Part shown: positions 1 to 11,244 of the stretch, piece by piece
How positions within the stretch are numbered: the first letter of the stretch is position 1
How the letters are laid out: every line of letters starts with the position of its first letter
Source of the DNA: Rhodothermales bacterium
GTDB taxonomy: Bacteria; Bacteroidota; Rhodothermia; Rhodothermales; Bin80
Length of the DNA: 64,000 bases
Assembly: GCA_028278205.1 (NCBI GenBank)
Contig: JANQES010000050.1
Span: 1-64,000, forward strand
Reading direction: 5' to 3'
Made by a program: the position numbers and the translations under genes
Notes under the pieces: generated by a model
The model's database searches: none
What the model was told of the DNA's origin: nothing
What the model saw: the letters and a program-made list of their open reading frames with translations, nothing else

Positions 1-144
<144 letters not shown>

Positions 145-152
145 TTACTGGT

Positions 153-2264
153 TTATAACAACGCCCCGGTCGAAGCCAGGACGATGGTCTCGGCGATGCT
201 CTTGGGCACCTGTTCGTAGGTCTCAAACTGCATCGAGTAGATGGCCCGGCCCTGCGTGATCGAGCGCATGTCGGTCGAATACCCGAACATCTCGGACAGC
301 GGAACCATGGCCTTGATGACCTGCGCATCCTGGCGCTGGCTCATCGAAGCGATGCGGCCCCGGCGGCTGTTCAAGTCGCCGATGACATCGCCCATGTACT
401 CTTCGGGGGTGACCACTTCGACGCTCATGATAGGCTCCATGAGCACCGGCTGAGCCCGGCGCGCGGCGCTGCGGAAAGCCATCCGCCCGGCAATCTCGAA
501 AGCGTGCTGGTCGGAGTCTACGTCGTGGTGTTTGCCGTCGTAGAGGCGGGCTCGGATCCCTTCAATCGGATACCCGGCCAGCGGCCCCTGATCCATCGCC
601 GACTGGATGCCCTTCTGCACCGACGGGATGAACTCCTTCGGGATGTTTCCGCCGACGACCTCGTTGACAAACTCGAACCCGACGCCGCTTTCGTTGGGGC
701 CGATCTCGACGTGGACCACGGCGAACTGCCCGCGTCCACCCGTTTGTTTTTTGTGCGTGTACTTCTCGTCGACCGTTGCGCGGATGGCTTCGCGGTAGGC
801 TACCTGCGGCTTGCCCACGTTGGCTTCCACCTTGAACTCGCGCCGAAGGCGATCAACGATGATCTCCAGATGCAACTCGCCCATGCCGGCAATCAGCGTC
901 TGGCCCGTCTCGGCATCGATAGACACCTTGAAGGTCGGATCTTCCTCGGCCAGCTTTTGCAGCCCCGTCGAAAGCTTGTCGTTGTCGGCCTTCGTCTTGG
1001 GCTCGATGGCGATGCGGATGACCGGATCCGGAAAGTCCATCTGTTCCAGAATGACCGGCTTGTCCGGATCCGAAAGCGTATCGCCCGTGCGGACTTGTTT
1101 GAGCCCGACGGCCGCGGCGATGTCGCCGGCTTCGACCTGCTCGACGTCTTCGCGGCGGTTGGCGTGCATGAACAGCAGGCGGCCCATGCGCTCTTTGCGC
1201 TCCGTGGTCGAGTTATAGACCTGCGAGCCTTTGTTGAGCGTGCCACTGTAGACCCGGAAGAACGTCAGCTTGCCGACGTACGGGTCCGTGGCAATCTTGA
1301 AGGCGATGGCGCTGAAGGGCTGCGAGGCCTCAGGCCGGCGCTCGACCTCCTGGCCGGTGCGCGGAATCGTGCCCTGCACCGCGTCCACATCGAGCGGGCT
1401 CGGCAGATAGTCGAGAACGCCGTCGAGCAGGCGCTGGACGCCTTTATTCTTGAAAGCCGAGCCGCAAAAGACCGGCGTGATGTCGAGATTCAACGTCGCC
1501 TCGCGGACGGTCTCGCGGATCTCGTCGGGCGAGATGGCATCTTCGCCCTCTTCGAGATACTTCATCAACAGCTCGTCGTTGTACTCGGCGACGGCTTCGA
1601 GCAAGAGGATGCGCCAATGACGCGTCTCTTTCTTGAGATCGCCCGGCACGTCGATCTCGTCCCAGGTGGCGCCCTGCGTCTCGTCGTGCCAGATGATGGC
1701 CTTGTTCGTGATCAGGTCGATGACGCCCCGGAACATGGCGCCGGCGCCGATGGGAATCTGCACCGGAATCGGGTTGGCCTTCAGGCGCTCGCGCATCATG
1801 TCGATAGCCGTCGCGAAGTCTGCGCCGGTGCGGTCCATCTTGTTGACGAAGGCGATGCGCGGCACGCCATACTTGTTAGCCTGCCGCCATACGGTCTCGG
1901 ACTGCGGCTCGACACCCCCGACGGCGCAAAACAGCGCGATCGCCCCATCGAGCACCCGCAGCGACCGCTCGACCTCAACCGTGAAGTCGACGTGGCCGGG
2001 CGTATCGATGATGTTGATGCGATGGTCTTCGCCGTTCTGCTGCCAGAAACAGGTCGTCGCAGCACTGGTGATGGTGATGCCGCGCTCTTTCTCCTGCTCC
2101 ATCCAGTCCATCGTGGCGCCGCCTTCATGGACTTCGCCCATGCGGTGCAGTCGCCCCGTATAGAACAGGATGCGCTCGGTCGTGGTAGTCTTACCCGCGT
2201 CAATATGGGCCATGATGCCAATATTGCGCGTCCGACTAAGCGGTATCTTTCTCACGTTACTCAT
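153..2264 (-). CDS. fusA: Elongation factor G
   Basis: 703 residues, the normal length for EF-G, the GTPase that drives ribosomal translocation. Visible signatures are the P-loop AHIDAGKT at residues 19-26, the switch I motif RGITI at 61-65, the switch II motif DTPGH at 87-91 and NKMD near residue 141. It is the third gene of the operon, 34 bases after rpsG; that gap holds a perfect hairpin (about 2279-2309). There is no obvious Shine-Dalgarno sequence before the ATG, as is common in this part of the bacterial tree. Confidence 0.97.
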   Translation of the reverse strand: MSNVRKIPLSRTRNIGIMAHIDAGKTTTTERILFYTGRLHRMGEVHEGGATMDWMEQEKERGITITSAATTCFWQQNGEDHRINIIDTPGHVDFTVEVERSLRVLDGAIALFCAVGGVEPQSETVWRQANKYGVPRIAFVNKMDRTGADFATAIDMMRERLKANPIPVQIPIGAGAMFRGVIDLITNKAIIWHDETQGATWDEIDVPGDLKKETRHWRILLLEAVAEYNDELLMKYLEEGEDAISPDEIRETVREATLNLDITPVFCGSAFKNKGVQRLLDGVLDYLPSPLDVDAVQGTIPRTGQEVERRPEASQPFSAIAFKIATDPYVGKLTFFRVYSGTLNKGSQVYNSTTERKERMGRLLFMHANRREDVEQVEAGDIAAAVGLKQVRTGDTLSDPDKPVILEQMDFPDPVIRIAIEPKTKADNDKLSTGLQKLAEEDPTFKVSIDAETGQTLIAGMGELHLEIIVDRLRREFKVEANVGKPQVAYREAIRATVDEKYTHKKQTGGRGQFAVVHVEIGPNESGVGFEFVNEVVGGNIPKEFIPSVQKGIQSAMDQGPLAGYPIEGIRARLYDGKHHDVDSDQHAFEIAGRMAFRSAARRAQPVLMEPIMSVEVVTPEEYMGDVIGDLNSRRGRIASMSQRQDAQVIKAMVPLSEMFGYSTDMRSITQGRAIYSMQFETYEQVPKSIAETIVLASTGALL

Positions 2265-2277
2265 AACAGATCTATTT

Positions 2278-2310
2278 TTTAGATTTTAGCGCGGGGCGCT
2301 AAAATCTAAA
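2278..2310. repeat. Perfect hairpin between rpsG and fusA
   Basis: The left arm TAGATTTTAGCGC and the right arm GCGCTAAAATCTA pair perfectly around a three-base GGG loop. The right arm includes the stop codon and last codons of rpsG. The A/T part resembles the GATTTTAG word of the larger repeat elements elsewhere in the window. It could influence coupling of rpsG and fusA translation, but that is inference. Confidence 0.6.
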
Positions 2311-2766
2311 ATGAGCGAAGGCTTTGTTCGACTCCGCCATGCGGTGCGTGTCGTCCTTCTTTTTGATCGATCCTCCCTCGCCTTTGGCAGCGGCGATGAG
2401 TTCGTTGGCCAGGCGGTTGGCCATCGAGCGGTCCTGCCGGCCCCGGGCATACTGGATGATCCAGCGGAAGGCCAGCGCCACCCGGCGGTCCGGGCGCACC
2501 TCGATGGGCACCTGATAGGTGGCCCCGCCCACGCGGCGGCTGCGCACCTCCACCAGCGGCGAGACATTGTTGATCGCCTTTCTGAAAACCTCGATGCCCT
2601 GCTCGTCCGTGCGCTCTTCGATGATGTCGAAGGCGTTGTAGACGATGCGCTGCGCCGTGCTTTTCTTGCCGTCGCGCATGACGTAGTTGATGAAGCGCGA
2701 CACGAGCACATCGTTGTACTGCGGATCGGGCGAGGGAATGCGCCGTTCTGCTGACTTTCTTCGCAT
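2299..2766 (-). CDS. rpsG: 30S ribosomal protein S7
   Basis: 155 residues, the usual length. It begins [15 protein letters not shown] and contains the conserved core [16 protein letters not shown]. It ends in AFAHFRF where most S7 proteins have AFAHYRW. S7 nucleates the 30S head domain on 16S rRNA. It sits between rpsL and fusA; the rpsL-rpsG gap is unusually long (183 bases) and holds a terminator-like hairpin (see 2871-2910). Confidence 0.97.
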   Translation of the reverse strand: MRRKSAERRIPSPDPQYNDVLVSRFINYVMRDGKKSTAQRIVYNAFDIIEERTDEQGIEVFRKAINNVSPLVEVRSRRVGGATYQVPIEVRPDRRVALAFRWIIQYARGRQDRSMANRLANELIAAAKGEGGSIKKKDDTHRMAESNKAFAHFRF

Positions 2767-2774
2767 AGCTTGTT

Positions 2775-2866
2775 GGTCCGTGGTCAGTGGTCAGTAGTCC
2801 GTGGCGTTTTCGGCACGCGAAGGCGCGTGCAGCAAGCATCCAACGGACGACGGACCGATCACAACA
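2775..2866. repeat. Degenerate heptamer repeat between rpsL and rpsG
   Basis: The left side (2775-2804) is four near-copies of the 7-base word GGTCAGT/GGTCCGT. A weaker complementary stretch (GGACGACGGACC) lies at 2845-2856. It is a poorly preserved member of the paired heptamer-repeat hairpins seen throughout the window. Confidence 0.5.
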
Positions 2867-2870
2867 AGTC

Positions 2871-2910
2871 AAAAAAGACGCTATGCCGTCTTCGCGATTC
2901 GGCATAGCGT
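2871..2910 (-). terminator. Terminator-like hairpin between rpsL and rpsG
   Basis: Read on the minus strand, ACGCTATGCCG pairs perfectly (11 bp) with CGGCATAGCGT across an 11-base loop, then one C and a run of six T. This is the layout of an intrinsic terminator, placed inside the str operon after rpsL. It may give partial termination (attenuation) so that rpsL is made in excess, or be read through. Confidence 0.65.
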
Positions 2911-2949
2911 GTAGGACGATAGGGAGCGTTCTTCGGAGCCGGCGGGCCG

Positions 2950-3324
2950 TTATTTCTTGGGCCGCTTCGTGCCGTACTTCGAGCGCGACTGCATGCGGTC
3001 TTCGACGCCCGACGTGTCGAGCGCGCCGCGGACGATGTGGTATTTCACACCGGGCAGGTCTTTGACACGGCCGCCTCGGACCAGCACAATCGAGTGCTCC
3101 TGCAAGTTGTGCCCTTCACCCGGAATGTATGCGATCACCTCAATCCCGTTGGTCAGGCGCACCTTGGCAACTTTGCGAAGCGCCGAGTTGGGTTTCTTCG
3201 GGGTGGTGGTATACACACGGGTGCAGACGCCGCGCCGCTGCGGGTTGCCCTGAAGCGCCGCCGCCTTGGTCTTTTTGACCTTCGGATGGCGTCCCTTGCG
3301 AACTAATTGTTGGATCGTAGGCAC
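2950..3324 (-). CDS. rpsL: 30S ribosomal protein S12
   Basis: I start the gene at the GTG complementary to 3322-3324, giving [11 protein letters not shown] as the N-terminus and 124 residues, the standard S12 length. GGAGG lies four bases upstream (complement of 3329-3333). A longer reading from 3384 adds 20 residues unlike any S12 and is unlikely. The decoding-centre loops [12 protein letters not shown] and [15 protein letters not shown] are intact, with the wild-type lysines associated with streptomycin sensitivity. First gene of the str operon. Confidence 0.96.
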   Translation of the reverse strand: MPTIQQLVRKGRHPKVKKTKAAALQGNPQRRGVCTRVYTTTPKKPNSALRKVAKVRLTNGIEVIAYIPGEGHNLQEHSIVLVRGGRVKDLPGVKYHIVRGALDTSGVEDRMQSRSKYGTKRPKK

Positions 3325-3412
3325 TGTGCCTCCTGTGGGTTTAAGCAGCCAGGGTGAACTCCCTGGAAGGTCGTGACGAAACAACTACCGCTGAAGTAAT
3401 TGTAGTCTTACA

Positions 3413-3441
3413 ATTTAACTAGCAACAATTCTATAGTTCAA
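3413..3441 (-). promoter_or_regulatory. Candidate promoter of the str operon
   Basis: On the minus strand TTGAAC (complement of 3436-3441) and TTAAAT (complement of 3413-3418) are separated by 17 bases, and transcription would begin about 80 bases before the rpsL start. The surrounding region is distinctly A/T-rich. Fit to a sigma-70 consensus is moderate. Confidence 0.35.
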
Positions 3442-3595
3442 GAAAAACAGTAAAGATACTGTTAATTGGAGGCCTATCTCGCCACAAAACCGCACCTTGC
3501 AACCAGACACAAGTTCAATTGGTATATATCAATGGTACAATTTTAAGACATGAATGACGGCACCATAACCGATCAAGCCCTGGTAAAGGGCAGAA

Positions 3596-3663
3596 GGCAA
3601 ATCGACAAATGGCAAAGGGGCAAATGGAAGCATTCTTGCCATTTGCCCCTTTGCCAATTTGCC
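3596..3663. repeat. Octamer-repeat hairpin downstream of ftsH
   Basis: Left arm 3596-3627 is about four copies of the 8-base word GGCAAATG. The right arm 3638-3663 is the inverse (GCCATTTG, CCCCTTTG, CCAATTTG). The spacer is about 10 bases. It ends 13 bases from the ftsH stop codon and separates ftsH from rpsL. Confidence 0.75.
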
Positions 3664-3676
3664 CGCATCACACACC

Positions 3677-5827
3677 CTACATCCCGTCGCCGAGAGGATC
3701 AGGGGCCTGCTTGGGGGTAGGACTTTCCACGTCTACGTCAACATCCACGTCGACCTCCACCTCAAGGTCGGCGGAAAGGCCGGGGAGGGCTTTGGGGTCG
3801 CCCTTGGCGGCTTCGTCGTCCTTCGAGACCGCGCCGTTGTACGAGACGTACTCGCCGTGCGGGCGTTCGCCCAGGATGTCGACGAGATCTTTCGGGCCGA
3901 GGACTTCTTTTTCGAGCAGCACCTGCGCCAGTTCTTCGAGCTTGTCGCGTTTTTCGCCGAGCAGTTTGTGCGCCCGCTGCCGCACCTCGTCGATGATCAG
4001 CTTGACCTCTTCGTCGATCATCTGGGCCATGGTGTCGGAATACGGCTTATCGAACATGGGGCTGTCGTTGCGCCCGCGCGAGAGGTTGAAACTGACGTGC
4101 CCCACGCGCTCGCTCATCCCGAAATCGACGACCATCGCATAGGCCGTCTTGGTGATGCGCTCCAGGTCGTTTTGCGCGCCGGTAGAGAGATGATTGAAGA
4201 TGATCTCTTCGGCCACACGACCGCCAATCATCATCGTCATCTGATCCATGAAGGCTTCTCTGGTGGTGATGTAGCGTTCGTCGGGCAGCGACTGCGCGTA
4301 GCCGAGCGCCGCCAGCCCGCGCGGCACGATAGAGACCTTGATGACCGGGTCGGTATGCTTGAGATACCAGCCGGTGATGGCGTGCCCGGCCTCGTGGTAG
4401 GCTACGATCTTCTTTTCTTCCGGCTTGATGAGTTTGTTCTTCTTCTCCAAGCCGGCGATGACGCGGTCGATGGCGTGCTCGAAGTCGGCCATCTCGATGG
4501 CGTCTTTGTTGAGCCGGGCGGCCAGCAGCGCCGCCTCGTTGCAGACGTTGGCGATCTCCGCACCGGCAAAGCCCGGCGTCTGGCTCGCCAGCACCTCGTG
4601 GTTGACGTCGTCGCCGAGAATGAGATTGCGCGTGTGGACTTTGAAGATGGCGGCGCGTTCGAGGCGGTCAGGCCGGTCTATGAGGATCTGCCGGTCGAAG
4701 CGACCGGGGCGCAGGAGCGCTGTGTCGAGCACGTCGGGCCGGTTGGTGGCGGCCATGATGATGACGCCTTTGTCCGTGTTGAAGCCGTCCATCTCGACGA
4801 GCAACTGGTTGAGCGTGTTCTCGCGCTCGTCGTTGGCGCCCATCATCATCCCGCGTCCCCGGCTCCGGCCAATGGCGTCTATTTCATCGATAAAGACGAT
4901 GCAGGGGGCTTTTTCTTTGGCCTGTTTGAACAGATCGCGCACGCGCGCAGCCCCGACGCCGACGAACATCTCGACGAAGTCGCTGCCGGAGAGCGAGAAG
5001 AACGGCACGCCGGCCTCGCCCGCGACAGCCTTGCCGAGTAGCGTCTTTCCTGTGCCCGGGGGTCCCACCAAAAGGACCCCCTTGGGCAACTTGCCGCCGA
5101 GCTTGGTGAATTTCTTGGGATTCTGCAGAAACTCGACCACTTCGGCCACCTCTTCCTTGGCCTCGTCGAGCCCCGCCACGTCTTTGAACGTCACGACGTG
5201 GTCGCCCATGGCGTCGAAGAGCACGGCTTTGTTTTTGCCGATATTGAGTACCTGCGAGCCGGGGTTCATCCGCCGAATGAGAAACACCCACAGGGCGATG
5301 ATGATGGCCAGGGGCAGGATCCACGTCAGCACACCGCCGAACCAGTTGTCATCGTAGGCGACGTCGTACTGAACCGGATCGTTGCCGGCCTCGGCGGCGC
5401 TTTTGTTGTACTCCGAGAGGAAGTCGATGAGATCGTGGTTGGACGTCTTGGTCGTGACGAAGAGGTCTCTTTCGGAGGTATTGCCCAGAAAATCCTTCTT
5501 CTCCTCGGCCAGCTCGACGCTTCTATCGGCGACCGCCTGGGGCGTATATTTGCCTTCGATGCGGCGGTCGTTGATGATTTTGAGTTCGGCTACGTGGCCG
5601 TCTTCCACATATTTGAGGAAGGTGCTGTATTCGATGGTATTGGTCTCTACCCCTCGCATGAACAGGAAAATCTGCACAAGCAACGCCACGAAGATGGCGA
5701 GGTAGATCCACATCGATAACCGGGGCCGCCCTTCAGGCAGCCTGGAGTTCTTGTCAGACGGATCGCCGGGGCGATCGTTTTTTATGTCGTCGCGCTCGTG
5801 GCGCGTGTTGCGCTCATCCTGAGGCAT
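3677..5827 (-). CDS. ftsH: ATP-dependent zinc metalloprotease FtsH
   Basis: 716 residues; a membrane-anchored AAA+ protease degrading unfolded membrane and regulatory proteins. Order of parts: cytoplasmic N-tail, first membrane segment about 39-57, periplasmic domain, second segment about 163-186, AAA module with Walker A GPPGTGKT (255-262), Walker B IVFIDEID (310-317) and ATNRPDVLD (360-368), then the zinc site HEAGH (478-482). The C-terminus ends in an acidic Val-Asp/Glu repeat ([13 protein letters not shown]) and a proline-rich tail that are not part of the conserved protease; such tails vary between species. Confidence 0.97.
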   Translation of the reverse strand: MPQDERNTRHERDDIKNDRPGDPSDKNSRLPEGRPRLSMWIYLAIFVALLVQIFLFMRGVETNTIEYSTFLKYVEDGHVAELKIINDRRIEGKYTPQAVADRSVELAEEKKDFLGNTSERDLFVTTKTSNHDLIDFLSEYNKSAAEAGNDPVQYDVAYDDNWFGGVLTWILPLAIIIALWVFLIRRMNPGSQVLNIGKNKAVLFDAMGDHVVTFKDVAGLDEAKEEVAEVVEFLQNPKKFTKLGGKLPKGVLLVGPPGTGKTLLGKAVAGEAGVPFFSLSGSDFVEMFVGVGAARVRDLFKQAKEKAPCIVFIDEIDAIGRSRGRGMMMGANDERENTLNQLLVEMDGFNTDKGVIIMAATNRPDVLDTALLRPGRFDRQILIDRPDRLERAAIFKVHTRNLILGDDVNHEVLASQTPGFAGAEIANVCNEAALLAARLNKDAIEMADFEHAIDRVIAGLEKKNKLIKPEEKKIVAYHEAGHAITGWYLKHTDPVIKVSIVPRGLAALGYAQSLPDERYITTREAFMDQMTMMIGGRVAEEIIFNHLSTGAQNDLERITKTAYAMVVDFGMSERVGHVSFNLSRGRNDSPMFDKPYSDTMAQMIDEEVKLIIDEVRQRAHKLLGEKRDKLEELAQVLLEKEVLGPKDLVDILGERPHGEYVSYNGAVSKDDEAAKGDPKALPGLSADLEVEVDVDVDVDVESPTPKQAPDPLGDGM

Positions 5828-5995
5828 AAGGTACTATGGGTTTACGCGGGGCGTATCTGTGTAATTTTAAACGCCTAAATGAGTTGCAGGTCCCAACCCC
5901 CGGCTGATGCATTAAGTTCCAGTTGCTATCGAACGAGCCGGGCGGCTCCCTGCAAGCAGAAGTGCGCTTACGACGCAGCGTAAGAAAGGTTGGCT
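5828..5995. other. Intergenic region between ftsH and TPR gene, no gene seen
   Basis: No coding frame with a plausible start or codon usage is visible. It holds the upstream region of ftsH (promoter not confidently recognisable) and leads into the hairpin repeat at 5996. Confidence 0.5.
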
Positions 5996-6054
5996 TCCAA
6001 GGTTCAACGTTCAAGGTTCGTTCTTGAGAAACCTTGAATGTTGAACCCTGAACT
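5996..6054. repeat. Tandem-word hairpin (GGTTCAAC family)
   Basis: Left arm at 5997-6019 repeats the words AAGGTTC and AACGTTC. The right arm at 6030-6053 is the inverse (ACCTTGAA, TGTTGAACC, CTGAAC). It sits just beyond the stop codon of the TPR lipoprotein gene. Confidence 0.65.
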
Positions 6055-6058
6055 CAAA

Positions 6059-9000
6059 CTAGAGCATCTCCGGGACTTCCACGACGCGGGCGTCGTTGGG
6101 CAAGAGGTCTTTGATACGAGAGAAGGCTTCGGTGGCCTCAAGCTCGCTTTTAAACAGCCCGACGCCTACGCGATACTCATACTTTTCTCGGACCAGAGCC
6201 ACGAAAACATCGACGGGGGGACCATTCGCTGCATTGCTCACATACCGGCCAAAGTTGCGCGCAAACTCATTGGCCTTTTGCACCTCGGTTTCGGTGCGCA
6301 CGAGGATGGTCCACCCCCCCGGCGACCAATCGATCATGCCGATGCCGGGCTGTTGGGGGTCGCGGGCTGCGGCGCGGGGATCGGCTGGCGCCGGTGGTCT
6401 GCTTTGTTGCGCGTTCGCGCGGCGTTCTTCGAGCAGTGCGAGCCTGCGGTCTTGTTGCCTGGCCACCGCGCTGGAGTCTGCCGGGGTCTCTTCTTGCGCT
6501 TGCTGATCGTCCGGCCCAAGCTGCTTGCGGGGAGCCCCTTCTGCGGCAGCGATCTGCGCTAATGAATCGGCAGCGAGTGAATCGACAGCGAGTGAATCCG
6601 CAATGAGCGAATCGGCAGCCAGCGAATCGGCGGTGAGGGAATCAACGGGCGCAAGTGCGGCGAGCGCGGCGAGCGAGTCAGCGGCCAGCGAGTCGGCGAT
6701 GGCTTGCAAGGCGTCCCGGCGTTCCTGAAGCGCTTCGAGGATGCGGTTGGCCTGGGGCACCTGGGGCGCCTCCGGATACCGGGCTACCAGGCTGGTGTAC
6801 AGTGTTTCGAGACGCACCGGCTCCGGTTCGGGTTCCGGTTCCGGCAGGGCCGTAGAATCGGCGAGCGCCACGGTCGAATCGGCGAGTGTTTCATCGCCCA
6901 GCGCCAGGCTGTCGGTGGCTACGGCGAGCGAGTCGGCCTCCTCTCCGGGCACATCGATCTGCTTGACGGGCGTATCTCTCTGCATCATACGGTTGGCCCG
7001 CTCTATCAGATTGCCTTCCTCTTTTTCCTCCTCCTCTTCTTCGGGCAAATCTTTACCTTCCGGCGGGTCTATCACCTTATCAAGGCCCGGCGCTCCCGGA
7101 TCTGCGCCCGGCGCTCCCGGGACTTCTTCCGCCGGGATTTCCACGGGCTTGAACACCTCGCTCTCGTGCAGCACCGAGTCGGGGATAGCCAGGGGCAAGA
7201 CGGCAAACAGATCGAGGCTGTCGCGGGCGGCCCATTCCATATAGACCGAGCCGGCGGCAAACAACGCGCGCGGCGCCGCCTCGGTCTCGGGGTAGTCGAT
7301 AGCCAGCGCCACCATGTCGTTGAGCGAGGGTTCGTAGTCTTGTCGTTTCCAGGCGGCGTAGGCTTCATCGTAGGCGGCCTCGGCCAGGGTAAGCGTATCC
7401 GAGATGATATCCTCCGGCGGTTCTATGCCGAGGCGTTCGTAGGCCTGATCGGTAAAATCGGAATTCGGATAGCGGTCTACGATGGTGCGGTAGAGACGTT
7501 GGGCAGCGAGGGTATCAGCGAGGGCACGTTGCACTTCGGCCAGGGCATAATAGGCGCGTTGGGCCACCGGCTCGTCGCTGTCTTCTTCGATGACCATCCG
7601 ATACCAGGCTGCCGCCGAATCGGGCCGGTTCATCGACAGAAAGAGCACGTTGGCCAGTTCGTAGCGGGCCACGGCGCGGTCGGCCTTCATCTGGAGTTGG
7701 CTCAGCGAGTCGCGCGGCACGTTCGAGAGGTCTATTTCGGGCAGTTCCTCACCGGGCTCATACTCGTCTTCGGCCAGGAGGCTGTCGCTCAAACTGGGGT
7801 CGACGCCGATGTTGTTGACGGCATCGAGGCGTCGCCAGTTGGGCACGAGCGGGCGGTCGCCCCATTGCAGGACGAAGTCGGCGCGGGCTTCCTGCACCCG
7901 GATGGCATTGCGGTGATAGAGAAAGCCGGCGTCCCGGTCTTCTTTGCCGGTGCTGACGTCTTTGCCGGCAGGCGTCCGGCCAAAGCCGGTATTGAAGTCG
8001 CCGGAGCCGGCTTGCTGAAACTGCCGTTCGGCTTGCAGGCGTTCCATCTCGCGGCGCTGGGCTTCGAGTTCTTCAGCCCGCTGGAGGCGCAATTCGAGGA
8101 CGACTTCGTTGTAGGTGCTGTCGTCGAGGCTGCCGAGGTAGAGCAGCGAATCCATCTCGGCGATGCGCGCCATGACGTCGGCATATCCCAGAAAAATGCG
8201 CGCCTGCTCCTCGCCGTCGGTGATGGCAGCGGGGGCATAAGCAGGTTGCGTAGCAGCGGCGCCGGCTGCGCCGATGCTGCGCCCGGCGCCGGGGCGCGTC
8301 AGGCTGGTCTGCGCCGTGTCGAAATAGGCGGCGGCGTAGGGAAAGTCTTCGTAGACGTCGCGATAGAACGTGCCCAGGGCATAGTGGACGGGTCCTCGAA
8401 CGGCAGCGCCGTTGGCGGTGGGGTCGTAGAGCAGTTCGTAGAAAACGTCGAGGCTTTCGTCGTACTCGCCGGAGGCCTGAAGGACGCGGCCTCGCAAAAA
8501 GGCCAGTTCGGCGCGATGGTCGTAGTTTTTGTCGTCGCGTTCCATACGGCGCAGCCGCCGCATGGCCTGGTCGGGATCGCCGTGTTCGCCTTCGACGCGG
8601 ACGGCGCTGTACTGGGCAGCGTAGGAAAGTTCGTAAAATGGATTGTAGGCGCCGACGCGGTCGTAGGCCGCCACGGCCTCGTCGTAGCGCTCCAGGGTTT
8701 CGTAGACTTGCCCCCGCAGGAAATACGCGCGGGCCGCCAGTTCTTTGTCTCGGACGCCTTCGAGGCCGGTTTCGAGTTCGACGATGGCCTCGTCCCAGTT
8801 TTTACGTTGGACGTGCAATTCGGCCAGGGCCAGGCGCAGCTTGGGCTCCCACCGCCGCGAGATGTCTTCCCGGTTGAGGCTCTCCTGGAGATGATCAAAA
8901 GCCAGGTCGTACTGCACGCTGGCGATGAGCGTGCGCGCCAGCCAGAACCGTGCTTCATCGTGCAACCGGGACTCCAGCGTCAACACTTCGTTGAATTTCT

Positions 9001-9379
9001 CCTCGGCCCCGACGTAGTTCTGGGTAAAGAACCAGGCTTTGCCGATGACCATCACCGCATCGTCAACCCATTTAGAATCGGGATGCTTGCGCAGGATGTC
9101 GGCGCATTTGAGAATGGCGTCTTCGAAGGGTTTGCGCTGCGTCGTGATGCGGTCGACGGAGCCGAAGAGCGGGAGGTAGACGTTCTGGTCGATGGGCTGT
9201 TCTTCTTGCCCGGTATCGAACGTCTTGAGGCCTTCGTCCAACGCTCTTTCGGCGTTGTAGTAGGTGTTGTAATACGCCGAAAAATTATCGAGGCGTTTTC
9301 CGACGAACGACCCCCGACCGCAGCCGGCGCCGAAGATCACAAAAACCAGAAGGACGCAGAGAACGAGGCTACGACGCAT
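6059..9379 (-). CDS. TPR lipoprotein with SPOR domain (PorW/SprE-like)
   Basis: 1106 residues. A signal peptide ends in a lipobox FGAGC (Cys20), so it is probably outer-membrane or periplasmic. The N-terminal stretch NFSAYYNTYYNAERA is typical of the SprE/PorW family linked to gliding and type IX secretion in Bacteroidota. Tetratricopeptide repeats fill roughly residues 90-300 and 570-720. A Ser-Leu-Ala-Asp pentad repeat (DSLAADSLA and variants, about 930-990) links to a C-terminal SPOR-like peptidoglycan-binding domain (final 90 residues). No other type IX genes are in the window, so a gliding or secretion role is only by family analogy. Confidence 0.8.
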   Translation of the reverse strand: MRRSLVLCVLLVFVIFGAGCGRGSFVGKRLDNFSAYYNTYYNAERALDEGLKTFDTGQEEQPIDQNVYLPLFGSVDRITTQRKPFEDAILKCADILRKHPDSKWVDDAVMVIGKAWFFTQNYVGAEEKFNEVLTLESRLHDEARFWLARTLIASVQYDLAFDHLQESLNREDISRRWEPKLRLALAELHVQRKNWDEAIVELETGLEGVRDKELAARAYFLRGQVYETLERYDEAVAAYDRVGAYNPFYELSYAAQYSAVRVEGEHGDPDQAMRRLRRMERDDKNYDHRAELAFLRGRVLQASGEYDESLDVFYELLYDPTANGAAVRGPVHYALGTFYRDVYEDFPYAAAYFDTAQTSLTRPGAGRSIGAAGAAATQPAYAPAAITDGEEQARIFLGYADVMARIAEMDSLLYLGSLDDSTYNEVVLELRLQRAEELEAQRREMERLQAERQFQQAGSGDFNTGFGRTPAGKDVSTGKEDRDAGFLYHRNAIRVQEARADFVLQWGDRPLVPNWRRLDAVNNIGVDPSLSDSLLAEDEYEPGEELPEIDLSNVPRDSLSQLQMKADRAVARYELANVLFLSMNRPDSAAAWYRMVIEEDSDEPVAQRAYYALAEVQRALADTLAAQRLYRTIVDRYPNSDFTDQAYERLGIEPPEDIISDTLTLAEAAYDEAYAAWKRQDYEPSLNDMVALAIDYPETEAAPRALFAAGSVYMEWAARDSLDLFAVLPLAIPDSVLHESEVFKPVEIPAEEVPGAPGADPGAPGLDKVIDPPEGKDLPEEEEEEKEEGNLIERANRMMQRDTPVKQIDVPGEEADSLAVATDSLALGDETLADSTVALADSTALPEPEPEPEPVRLETLYTSLVARYPEAPQVPQANRILEALQERRDALQAIADSLAADSLAALAALAPVDSLTADSLAADSLIADSLAVDSLAADSLAQIAAAEGAPRKQLGPDDQQAQEETPADSSAVARQQDRRLALLEERRANAQQSRPPAPADPRAAARDPQQPGIGMIDWSPGGWTILVRTETEVQKANEFARNFGRYVSNAANGPPVDVFVALVREKYEYRVGVGLFKSELEATEAFSRIKDLLPNDARVVEVPEML

Positions 9380-9385
9380 GGGAAT

Positions 9386-9484
9386 GGTGTTATCGTGTTT
9401 GAGTGTTTGAGTGTTTTAGTGAAACAGTGTTCGCGCCAAGAAAACTAAAACACTCGAACACCAGAACACTGAAACACCCAAACC
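9386..9484. repeat. Heptamer-repeat hairpin (AGTGTTT family), copy 1
   Basis: The left arm 9386-9433 repeats GTGTTTGA/GTGTTTTA words. The right arm 9441-9484 repeats the inverse (AAAACACT, CGAACACC, AGAACACT, GAAACACC). It lies between the start of the TPR gene and the end of pyk. Related copies are at 33453, 42904 and 55321. Confidence 0.8.
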
Positions 9485-9546
9485 CTTATACACTTTCCGG
9501 GGCAGACACGTTTAAACCGTAGCGTTTTCTCATGCACAATTGATAT

Positions 9547-10986
<1,440 letters not shown>

Positions 10987-10989
10987 GTC

Positions 10990-11033
10990 GATTTTGGATT
11001 TTAGATTTTGGATTTTGGATTAATCCAAAATCG
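10990..11033. repeat. GATTTTG heptamer array upstream of pyk
   Basis: Four to five direct copies of the 7-base words GATTTTG/GATTTTA followed by a single inverted copy (AATCCAAAATC). It abuts the pyk start codon on its upstream side. This is a short, core-less version of the composite elements at 16045, 21540, 27112 and 35764. Confidence 0.8.
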
Positions 11034-11244
11034 AACCGGGGGGCACCGGAGCACTCGGTGTAAAGGTACGAGACACACCAGCGGCGTTCAATGCGAGAAG
11101 GCGTGTTCTCTGGCCTGAAGGTTATCGTTACCGGCTGAAGGGGGGTAGACGGCGTTAAAGAACGATGATGTTTCGCGCTACGCGTGGATTCCTGGCTGTC
11201 TTTTATTAAAATGGTAGGATCTCTCCCACCTCACCTCGACGGCT
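11034..11244. other. Divergent intergenic region, no gene seen
   Basis: This stretch separates pyk (minus) from the PHP-domain gene (plus) and must hold promoters for both. I cannot single out a convincing -35/-10 pair. No coding frame is supported. Confidence 0.4.

Noticed and set aside
504..2282. Long open frame on the plus strand opposite fusA
   Set aside because: It is a GC-driven shadow of fusA; it lacks a ribosome-binding site and any recognisable domain, and fusA on the other strand is certain.
3325..3384. Extended N-terminus of rpsL by 20 residues
   Set aside because: The GTG at 3324 gives exactly the normal S12 length and has a GGAGG before it; the extension has no S12 similarity.
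6704..9448. 914-codon open frame opposite the TPR lipoprotein gene
   Set aside because: Antisense shadow from biased codon use; composition is unlike proteins in the window and there is no domain.
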